From the NCBI RefSeq assembly GCF_002868845.1, contig NZ_PKUB01000020.1, forward strand, positions 1 through 64,000: a DNA stretch of 64,000 nucleotides, in the 5' to 3' direction. The position numbers and the translations under genes were made by a program. Shown one piece after another: positions 46,933 through 54,072 of the stretch (position 1 is the first letter of the stretch; the number at the start of each line of letters is the position of its first letter). The stretch is from Desulfuromonas sp. (GTDB lineage Bacteria; Desulfobacterota; Desulfuromonadia; Desulfuromonadales; BM501). The notes under the pieces were generated by a model. It was not told the origin of the DNA. It did no database searches and was given only the letters and a program-made list of their open reading frames with translations.

Positions 46933-47217
46933 CTAGCCCTCTTCGTCGTCCTCGTCGCAGTAGCAGGCGTCGGACTGGTACTTGTCCCACTCGGCCTTGA
47001 TCGCCTCCAGGCTGTCGAGGCGGTCGCGGATGGCCCGGTGCCCCCGGACCACCTCCCGGCCGTCGAGCAGCACCGGCGGCCGGATTCCATCGGGCAGTCC
47101 CTCCGCCGCCTCGCCCCCGCCGACGCCGACCACCCGGTGGGCCAGGCAGAGGGTTTCGAGACCCTCGCGGATCGCCGCGCAACGCGGGCAGCCCCGACTA
47201 TGGTAAAAGGTGATCAC
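46933..47217 (-). CDS. Glutaredoxin-like protein with acidic Cys tail
   Basis: A 94-residue thioredoxin-fold protein. The redox motif CPRC is at residues 10-13 in YHSRGCPRCAAIREGL. PPVLLDG supplies the cis-proline region. The C-terminus is unusual: SDACYCDEDDEEG, with a second pair of cysteines and a run of acids. Start is GTG at 47217, overlapping the stop of the sensor kinase gene (GTGA), so it is translated after the kinase. The tail might bind metal or contact a partner. Confidence 0.8.
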   Translation of the reverse strand: MITFYHSRGCPRCAAIREGLETLCLAHRVVGVGGGEAAEGLPDGIRPPVLLDGREVVRGHRAIRDRLDSLEAIKAEWDKYQSDACYCDEDDEEG

Positions 47218-50200
47218 TTCCCCCCTCCGCCGTTTTCGCCTCCAGCAGCCAGGGGAAGGGTAAAGGTCACCCTGGTTCCCTCTCCCTGCTCGCTCTCCAC
47301 CCAGATCCTTCCGCCGTGGGCCGCGACGATCCCCTGAACGATGGTCATCCCCAGCCCTATCCCGGCGATGGAACTGTCGGAAGTGTCGGCGCGGTAGAAT
47401 TTCTCGAACACCTTGGCGACCTGGTCGGATGTCATCCCGACCCCCTCGTCCTCCACCGCAACGACCGCCTCGCTCCCCTCCCGGCGCAGAAAGACCCGCA
47501 CGGCGCCCCCGGCCGGGGAATACTTCACTGCGTTGCCGAGGATATTGTCGAGAACCTGGTGCATCTTGCCCCGGTCGATGTTCGCCACAAGGGAGGACGG
47601 CGGAACCTCGATCTGGAAGTCGTGTCGAGGCGCCTCCTTGCGGTGGTGAAGAATGACTTCCCCGAGCAGGGCGGCGAGGTCGCAGGGAGAGCGCTTCAGC
47701 ACCAGCACCCGCCCCGACTCGATGCGACTGAGGTTAAGCAGGTCATCGATGATCCTCTTGAGTTCCTCGCCCTTGCCGTGGATGTAGGACAGAAATTCCC
47801 TGCGCTGTCTCGGCTCGAATCCGCCGGACTGCTCCTCGTCCAGCAGCAGTCCGGCATATCCGAGGACCGAGGTCAGCGGGGTGCGCAGTTCGTGGGCCGC
47901 CACCGAGATGAACTCGCTCTTCATGCGGTCGATCTCCCGCTCCCGGGTCACGTCCCTCAGCAGGCTGATCACGCCGCCCGGGATGCCAGACTGGACCTGC
48001 ACCTGGGAGGTGCGCACCTGGATGAAGCGCACCTCGCCCAGGCGGCGGTCGGTCATTTCCAGCTCCTCCGATAGCGGTTCCGAGGAAGAGGCCTGGGCCC
48101 GGGCGATGTGGTCGCGCAGGGCCGCCTCGGGGAGGACCGTCGCAATCGGCTGCAGGTGCGCCAGCTTGAAATCGATTCCGAGAAGATCCTCGGCGGCCCG
48201 GTTCATGAGGATGATGCGGTTGTCCCCGTCGGTCACGATGAGCCCGTCGGCCACCGAGCGGATAATGGCGGCGACCCGCTCCCGCGCCGCCTGGGCCTCA
48301 ATTAGGGCCTCCTTGAGCCTCTTCTCTGCCTGCCACCTTTCGGTCACGTCCCGAACCAGGACCGAAGCCAGGGTCTCCCCCCAGGAATCGATGAGGCAGA
48401 TCCGCCCCTCGAAGGGGAAACTCGTCCCGTCCTTGCGGCGCGCCCTCCCCTCGAAGGAGGCGGGGACGCCGGGGACCATCCGCCGCCAGACCCGCTCCGC
48501 CCGCGGCATGCTGAGCCCCTCCTGCAGGTCGCCGAGGGTCATCCGAACCAGCTCCTCGTGGCTGAAACCGAGCATACGGCAGAGTTGGCGGTTGACGTCC
48601 AGGACCTGTCCCTGCAGGTTGTGCAGCAGAAAGCCGTCGGCGGCCTGCTCCACGAGGGTCCGGAAGCGCTCTTCGCTCTCGCGCAGGGCCTCCACGTTGC
48701 GCTTGTACTCGGTGATGTCCCGCCCTTCCGGGATCAGCAGGGACACCCGGCCGGCCTCATCGACCAGGGGCTTGATGGAGAAGTCGATGGCGTGCATCCG
48801 GCCCGCGGCGTCGGGGTGGGAAACCTCGTAGCGGACGTATTCCCCCTGCGCCGCCCGCTCGACGGCCCGGCGCAGGCGCTCCTGCTCCCGGGAGGAATGA
48901 GCCCACCAGGGGGTCTCCCAGAAAGGTCGACCCAAGGCCTCTCCGCTTCCGACGCCGATGAATTCCAGGGCGGTGCGATTGACCTCCACCAGGGTGCCGT
49001 CGGGCCGAAGCAGTCCGATGAAGTGGAAGGACTGCTCGAAGAGGGCGCGGAATTTGGTCTGACTCTCGCGCAGGGCCTCCTCGGCCCGCCTGCGCTCGGT
49101 GACGTCCTGGACCAGGGCGACGCAGAACAGGGGCTTCATCTCCGGCGTCATCACGCAGGCCACCGAGGCCTGGCCCCAGACCACGCCGCCGTCCTTGCGC
49201 AGGTAGCGCTTCTCGTATTCGAGGTGCTGGCGCCGCCCGGAGGAGATCTCTCCGTAATGCCGGCGGGTCGCCTCGCGATCCTCCGGGTGGGTGAGCGCCT
49301 CCACCGTCTGCCCCTCCAGTTCCTCCTCGGCATAGCCGAGAAAGCGGCAGAGGGCCGGGTTGACCTGGAGGAACCGACCTTCCGGGGTGATCAGGCTCAT
49401 CCCTGCGGCCGCGGTCTGGAAGATGGAGCGGAAGCGGTCCTCGCTCTCGCGCAGGGCGGCTTCGGCCCGCTTGCGCTCGGTGACGTCCTTTCCGTAGAGA
49501 TTGACGTAGCCGGCCCCGGCCACCGGCACCCAGTCGAAATTGAAAACCGCTTCGCCGCGGAGCACTTCCACCTCCCGGCTCTCGCCCCCAGCCAGGAGTT
49601 CCTCCACCAGGCGGCGCCACCTTCCGGCCACCGGCTCCCCGACACCCCCACCGAGGCAACCCTGGATCTCGGATCCGGCCCGGTTGGCGTAGAGGAGAGT
49701 GCCGTCGGCGGCGATCCGCAGGACCGGGTTGGTGTTCTCCCTGGGGAAGCGGGCCAGGCTCTCGATCTCTCGGGCCGATCTTCGGCGCAGCAGGATGTTG
49801 AGCACAAGAACGATCAGGAAGGCGACCAAGCCGGCGAAGGTGGCCAGAGCGGTCCAGAAATAGGGTTTGCTGACGGTGTAGAAGGCGGTCGGGCGATGGA
49901 GGACATGGCTGCCTGGGGGCAGGGTCTGGAGATCGACCCCGAAGCGCTCCAGCTCCCGGTAATCGAACATGTACTCGTTGGCCTCGGAGCGCGTCACGGG
50001 GATGGCGTCGACCGCCTCGCCGCCGAGGATGCGCAGGGCCAGCCTCGCGGCCAGGCGCCCCTGGCTGTGGCCGCTGATGAGCTTGCCGCCGACGATCCCC
50101 TCGCCGAGATAAAAATCCCACAGGCCGTAGAATGGCACGGAGGCGACCTTCCTCAGCCGGCGGGCGCTCCCGGCGTAGGAATAGACCCTCCCGGTCCGGT

Positions 50201-50924
50201 CCTTCAGCACGCTCGTCAGGAGGAGGAGCCGCCCGGCGGGGAGGGCGCGGGCCCTCTCCCGGAGTTCCTCCAGGGGGACGTCGTTCCAGAAGGAGAGGCG
50301 AACGCCATCGTCCAGGGAAGCGAGCGCCTCACGCACCTGGGCGTCGATCTGGCGCCCGGTGACGCTGCCGGTCTCGCCGACGACGATGACTTCCTCGGTC
50401 CCGGGGTGCAGGCGAAGGGCGACCCCGACCGTCTCGGCCACCGCGGGCTCTTCGGTGATCCCCGCGATACCGCCGATACCCGCGATCATTTCGGGGCGGA
50501 AGCCGTTGACCCCGCAGAAGACAATGGGAGCGCCTGCGAAGAGGTCGTCGCGGTGCTTGAGGGCGAAGTCGAAGGCGTCGTTGTCCGAGACCAGAACCAG
50601 GTCGAAGGAGAGGTTGGCGAGCTTATAGGGGAGGATGCCGTCGACGAAGTTGGCGAAGTACTCGGGGGCGTGGTAGCGCTTGGCGTCCAGGTAATCGACG
50701 TGGAGCTGGATGTCCTGCCCCGACTCGGCAAAGGCCTCCTGCACACCCGCCATAATGCCGTCGGTCCAGCGCAGGCCGGGATGGTAAGAGTGGAGGATGA
50801 AGACGCTCCTCCCCTGGGCCGCGCTGACCGCGGGCAGAAGAAGAACTAACAGGAGAACTCCCGGCAGAAGCGCCAGGGCCGTCCCGAGTCCCGGCATTTT
50901 CCCGGCCCAAAACCTCGAGGTCAT
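47214..50924 (-). CDS. Giant sensor histidine kinase: ABC-type periplasmic sensor, multiple PAS, HisKA-HATPase
   Basis: A 1236-residue membrane kinase. After an N-terminal signal/TM (about residues 10-35) comes a periplasmic domain of about 310 residues like ABC_sub_bind proteins (FILHSYHPGLRWTDGIMAG, LVLVSDNDAFDFALK). A TM follows at about 355-378, then about five PAS domains (NTNPVLRIAADG; AAAGMSLITPEG; SFHFIGLLRPDG; AADGFLLHNLQG; SVADGLIVTDGD). HisKA has AAHELRTPL with phospho-acceptor His about 1010, and the HATPase has DNILGNAVKYSP. No receiver domain and no adjacent response regulator exist. ATG at 50924 is the best start; GTG/ATG alternatives lie within 25 codons. It overlaps the glutaredoxin-like gene by 4 bp. 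Confidence 0.9.
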   Translation of the reverse strand: MTSRFWAGKMPGLGTALALLPGVLLLVLLLPAVSAAQGRSVFILHSYHPGLRWTDGIMAGVQEAFAESGQDIQLHVDYLDAKRYHAPEYFANFVDGILPYKLANLSFDLVLVSDNDAFDFALKHRDDLFAGAPIVFCGVNGFRPEMIAGIGGIAGITEEPAVAETVGVALRLHPGTEEVIVVGETGSVTGRQIDAQVREALASLDDGVRLSFWNDVPLEELRERARALPAGRLLLLTSVLKDRTGRVYSYAGSARRLRKVASVPFYGLWDFYLGEGIVGGKLISGHSQGRLAARLALRILGGEAVDAIPVTRSEANEYMFDYRELERFGVDLQTLPPGSHVLHRPTAFYTVSKPYFWTALATFAGLVAFLIVLVLNILLRRRSAREIESLARFPRENTNPVLRIAADGTLLYANRAGSEIQGCLGGGVGEPVAGRWRRLVEELLAGGESREVEVLRGEAVFNFDWVPVAGAGYVNLYGKDVTERKRAEAALRESEDRFRSIFQTAAAGMSLITPEGRFLQVNPALCRFLGYAEEELEGQTVEALTHPEDREATRRHYGEISSGRRQHLEYEKRYLRKDGGVVWGQASVACVMTPEMKPLFCVALVQDVTERRRAEEALRESQTKFRALFEQSFHFIGLLRPDGTLVEVNRTALEFIGVGSGEALGRPFWETPWWAHSSREQERLRRAVERAAQGEYVRYEVSHPDAAGRMHAIDFSIKPLVDEAGRVSLLIPEGRDITEYKRNVEALRESEERFRTLVEQAADGFLLHNLQGQVLDVNRQLCRMLGFSHEELVRMTLGDLQEGLSMPRAERVWRRMVPGVPASFEGRARRKDGTSFPFEGRICLIDSWGETLASVLVRDVTERWQAEKRLKEALIEAQAARERVAAIIRSVADGLIVTDGDNRIILMNRAAEDLLGIDFKLAHLQPIATVLPEAALRDHIARAQASSSEPLSEELEMTDRRLGEVRFIQVRTSQVQVQSGIPGGVISLLRDVTREREIDRMKSEFISVAAHELRTPLTSVLGYAGLLLDEEQSGGFEPRQRREFLSYIHGKGEELKRIIDDLLNLSRIESGRVLVLKRSPCDLAALLGEVILHHRKEAPRHDFQIEVPPSSLVANIDRGKMHQVLDNILGNAVKYSPAGGAVRVFLRREGSEAVVAVEDEGVGMTSDQVAKVFEKFYRADTSDSSIAGIGLGMTIVQGIVAAHGGRIWVESEQGEGTRVTFTLPLAAGGENGGGGK

Positions 50925-51028
50925 AAGTACATCCGAAAGGGGGAAAGCGTCCCGGTCCGCGGAGCGCACCGGGACGGGGCAGAAAACTTTTTAATTATAG
51001 CAGAACATATTCAGGTGACGGGCAGATT

Positions 51029-51691
51029 TTATCGAGTTTCCCGCCCGAAGGGGCAGATGGGCAGCAGGGGGCAGGCCGGGCAAAGGGGAGAGCGCTTGCG
51101 ACAGAAAATCTTGCATTCCTCGACGATAAGGGCGTGGTACTCGTTGAACAGGTCGGCGTCGCGGGGCAGGCGGTCCATGAAAAGGGAGCGGACCGCCTCG
51201 TAGCCTTCATCCCCATCCAGAAGGCCGAGGCGGCCGAAAAGGCGCCGGGTGTAGGCATCGACCACGAAAGAGGGATGGCCGCCGGCGTAGAGGAGGATGG
51301 AGTCGGCGGTCTCCGGACCGACCCCCTTGAGGCCGAGGAGCTCCGCACGGGCCTCTCCGAGGGGGGCGGCGAGAAGGGTCTCCAGACGGCCGCCGTGACG
51401 ACCATAGAGGTGCGCGGTCATCAACTGCAGGCGCTCGGCTTTCTGCCGGAAAAAACCGGCGGGACGGATCAGGCCCTCCAGCTCTCCCCGCTCCAGGCCG
51501 TGGATGCCCGCCGCCGAAACCGCCCCGGCCTCGTGCAGGTTGGCGAGCGCCATCTCCACGTTGGTCAAGGCGGTGTTCTGGGTGAGGATCGCCCCGACCG
51601 CCACCTCGAAGGGGGTCTCTGCGGGCCACCAGTGCAGGGGGCCGAAGTGGGCTGCGAGGAGGTCAAATATTGCTTGGAGGCGAGCTCTCAT
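51029..51691 (-). CDS. Endonuclease III-family DNA glycosylase, MagIII-like
   Basis: A 220-residue HhH-GPD glycosylase. The helix-hairpin-helix reads LKGVGPETADSIL and the catalytic aspartate is in FVVDAYTRR. The position of the Nth lysine (VGRKTA) is occupied by Glu, and the wording resembles H. pylori MagIII, so it is probably a monofunctional glycosylase for 3-methyladenine-type damage rather than a bifunctional Nth. The C-terminal cluster CRKRSPLCPACPLLPIC has the C-x6-C-x2-C-x5-C spacing of a [4Fe-4S] site. It overlaps the glycosyltransferase stop by 4 bp (ATGA). Confidence 0.87.
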   Translation of the reverse strand: MRARLQAIFDLLAAHFGPLHWWPAETPFEVAVGAILTQNTALTNVEMALANLHEAGAVSAAGIHGLERGELEGLIRPAGFFRQKAERLQLMTAHLYGRHGGRLETLLAAPLGEARAELLGLKGVGPETADSILLYAGGHPSFVVDAYTRRLFGRLGLLDGDEGYEAVRSLFMDRLPRDADLFNEYHALIVEECKIFCRKRSPLCPACPLLPICPFGRETR

Positions 51692-52776
51692 GCCCGTACC
51701 CCGCCGGCCAGCTGCGCCAGGCGCTCGGCGGCGACGAGATCCCCGTCCAGCGCCAGGGGCTCCCGCGGCCCCGGCTGAGCCAGAAGCGCCTCCAGGGACG
51801 CGCCCCAGCGGCCGGAGAGGAGTGCGGCGTTGTCGATCTCGCGACAGCGGGCATAGCGCTTCAGAGCGGCCACCAGCACCTCCTGCTCCCGGAAGTCCCC
51901 CCGCGGCGTGTAGAGGACCGCGGTGCCGTTGGCGATGGCCTCCGAGACGATGCCGTAGCCCGGCTTGGTGACCACAACGTCGGAAGCCCGCACCAAGTCG
52001 GGGTAGGCGAAGAGGCCCTGGGGGATAAGCTGGAGGTTCGGCCCCGTCCAGGGGCGGTCGGCCCCGCTCAGAAAGGTCCAGTCTTGCAGCTTCGCAAGCC
52101 CCGAAAAGTCGAAATCCTCGAGACCGAAGCCGCCGAAGGAGAGAAGGCCGACCCTTCTGCCCACCGGGATGCCGAGGCGGGCGCGCACCTCGGCCGGGGG
52201 AAGGCTCCCCCGCCGGGCCACCAGGGGCAGATCCTCGATGCGGGAGAAGGCGGGGAACTCGCCGTGGAAGGGGAGGCGCAGCAGAAGATCGGCCCCTGCG
52301 TAATCCTCCCGCACCGAAACGAGGACGTCCCCGTAGCCGCGGTGGCGCAGAGCGAAGTCCTCGTAGATCCAGTCCCAGGAGAAGTTGCCGAGGGCGACCG
52401 CCGGCAGACCGGCCCGCTTCGCCGCGGCGAACGCCGCCGGAGGGATGTCGGCGACGACCAGGGAGACCCCCTCGCGTCGCAGAGAGGCCGCCTCCTCGGC
52501 GACGGCCCGCTCGCGCTCGGGCAGGAACCGCCGGTAAGCGCGCAGGGTCGCCTCCTCCTCCATGACCAGGCTCCCCCGCTGGAGCACGCCGAGGTCGAGG
52601 CGGCGCCGCCGCACAGGCACCGCGGGGTCGAGAAAACCGGCGAAAAACCAGGAATGGGCGTCGGAGACGACCTCCACGGCGATCTCCGGGTGCCTGCGGC
52701 GCAGGGTGTTGATGACCTGGCAGGAGCGGCTGGCGTGTCCGAGACCGTGGCCGCTGATATAGTAGCGGATCTTCAC
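51688..52776 (-). CDS. GT-B fold glycosyltransferase-like protein (MurG-like)
   Basis: A 362-residue protein with two Rossmann-like halves. The N-terminus KIRYYISGHGLGHASR carries the glycine-rich loop of MurG/GT28-like enzymes. The C-terminal half has LLSFGGFGLED and VVTKPGYGIVSEAIANGTAVLY, matching the nucleotide-sugar binding site with its late G-x-S/E-x2 pattern. Start is GTG at 52776. It sits between the DUF4870 gene (4 bp) and the glycosylase (overlap) in a compact cluster. The acceptor and sugar are unknown; similar proteins precede sugar kinases in other bacteria. Confidence 0.78.
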   Translation of the reverse strand: MKIRYYISGHGLGHASRSCQVINTLRRRHPEIAVEVVSDAHSWFFAGFLDPAVPVRRRRLDLGVLQRGSLVMEEEATLRAYRRFLPERERAVAEEAASLRREGVSLVVADIPPAAFAAAKRAGLPAVALGNFSWDWIYEDFALRHRGYGDVLVSVREDYAGADLLLRLPFHGEFPAFSRIEDLPLVARRGSLPPAEVRARLGIPVGRRVGLLSFGGFGLEDFDFSGLAKLQDWTFLSGADRPWTGPNLQLIPQGLFAYPDLVRASDVVVTKPGYGIVSEAIANGTAVLYTPRGDFREQEVLVAALKRYARCREIDNAALLSGRWGASLEALLAQPGPREPLALDGDLVAAERLAQLAGGVRA

Positions 52777-52780
52777 CGGG

Positions 52781-53176
52781 CTACTTGATGAGGCGGAGGC
52801 AGAAGGGGTAGCGGTAGGGCTCGCCCCGACGGTTTTTCACGGTGGCGAGGATGATGGCGACAAAGTCGAAAATGGAGATGGCGATCATGAGGAGAAAGCC
52901 GATGCCGATCGCGGCCAGCAGCCAGGCGCCGAGAAAATAGAGGGTGACGGAGACCTGGAAATTGATGGCCTCCTTGCCCTGGGCGGCCACGAAGCGAGAC
53001 GTCTTCCCCTTGAACAGCCAGACCAGCAAGGGCCCGAGGATGTTCCCGAAGGGAAGGAGATAGCCGGCGAAGGCGCTCAGGTGGCAGGTCATGGCCCAGT
53101 TTTTCTCCTCGTCCCGGACCGGGCCCCCGAAAGAGAACTCGCCGCCCGCGTCGGGCTTCATCTCGATATCGACCAC
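52781..53176 (-). CDS. DUF4870 membrane protein
   Basis: A 131-residue protein with two to three TM segments (about residues 32-52, 75-98, 97-115). The motif MTCHLSAFAGYLLPFGNILGP and the central HxAKEAxNF-like AAQGKEAINFQVSVTLY are typical of DUF4870. Start is GTG at 53176 with GGAGGGAGA upstream, 10 bp after the PHP phosphatase stop. Function unknown; the family is sometimes called Tic20-like by fold. Confidence 0.85.
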   Translation of the reverse strand: MVDIEMKPDAGGEFSFGGPVRDEEKNWAMTCHLSAFAGYLLPFGNILGPLLVWLFKGKTSRFVAAQGKEAINFQVSVTLYFLGAWLLAAIGIGFLLMIAISIFDFVAIILATVKNRRGEPYRYPFCLRLIK

Positions 53177-53185
53177 GTCTCCCTC

Positions 53186-53908
53186 CTAGACCTCGAGGCC
53201 GAGAAATGCAAGGGTCGACTCGAGGGTGCGGTTAACGATCTGCTCCGGCTTGACCCCGGCCTCCGCCGCGACCAAGAGGGCCTCGGCGAACTCCCCCACC
53301 CCCTCGTGGAAGTGAGCGTCGCTGCCGATGGCGACCGGGGTTCCGTGGCGGGCGCAGAGCCGGGCGATGTGGGAACAATTGCCGGAACTTCCCTTGCGGC
53401 TGATGGTGAAGGAAGAGTTGTTGATCTCCAGGGCGGTGCCGGTCTGCGCTCCCCGGCGGGCCACCGTCTCGTAATCGAGGGGGAAGTTGGGATTGCCCGG
53501 ATGGGTGATCACCCGGACCAGGGGGTTGTCCATCAGGGCAAGCACGACCCGGGTGTTGGCCTCCTCGCCCCGGCCGTCGAAACCGCACTCCTCGTGAAAG
53601 CCGGCCATCACCAGGTCAAGTTTCCCGAGCAGGTCGTCGTCCAGGTCCACCCGCCCCTCTGCCAGGATGTTCGCCTCGATGCCCCGCAGAACCCGCACCC
53701 CGTCCAACTGCCGAGGAACGAAACGCAGGGCCATGAAATGGTAGGGATGGGGTCCGCCGGGCAGGCCCGGACCGTGATCGGTCATCCCCACTCCCCTCAG
53801 GCCGCGGCGGGCGGCCGCGGCGGCGACCTCTGCGAGCGTGCTATAGGCGTGGCCGGAGGCGACCGTGTGGACGTGCAGGTCGACCTCGGGACGGGGAAGA
53901 TGGGACAT
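53186..53908 (-). CDS. PHP-domain phosphatase (YcdX-like)
   Basis: A 240-residue PHP (polymerase and histidinol phosphatase) hydrolase with a trinuclear metal site. Ligand motifs are DLHVHTVAS, MTDHGPGLPGGPHPYHF, RGIEANI, MAGFHEE, ITHPGNPN and the final GSDAHFHE. The order and spacing match YcdX-type phosphatases. AAGGAGAG stands before the ATG at 53908. It is divergent from the radical SAM gene. The physiological substrate is unknown. Confidence 0.9.
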   Translation of the reverse strand: MSHLPRPEVDLHVHTVASGHAYSTLAEVAAAAARRGLRGVGMTDHGPGLPGGPHPYHFMALRFVPRQLDGVRVLRGIEANILAEGRVDLDDDLLGKLDLVMAGFHEECGFDGRGEEANTRVVLALMDNPLVRVITHPGNPNFPLDYETVARRGAQTGTALEINNSSFTISRKGSSGNCSHIARLCARHGTPVAIGSDAHFHEGVGEFAEALLVAAEAGVKPEQIVNRTLESTLAFLGLEV

Positions 53909-53989
53909 GGCGGTTCTCTCCTTGGGGATATCAGCTGCGACCGTCGGAAACGTATACCACAAAACCGCCCATCGGGGAAAGGAAAGTCC

Positions 53990-54019
53990 TTGTTCCGAAC
54001 CGCATGGCCGTGCTAAATT
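53990..54019 (+). promoter_or_regulatory. Candidate promoter for the radical SAM gene
   Basis: TTGTTC (53990-53995), 18-bp spacer, TAAATT (54014-54019), in the 164-bp divergent region before the ATG at 54073. Confidence 0.4.
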
Positions 54020-54072
54020 TGTGTATTTGCAGGAAAATCCCTAAGAAACCCTCATCAGGAACGAAAAACCGC

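Noticed and set aside
48558-50849. 763-aa + strand ORF opposite the sensor kinase
   Set aside because: Antisense shadow of a gene with clear PAS, HisKA and ATPase motifs.
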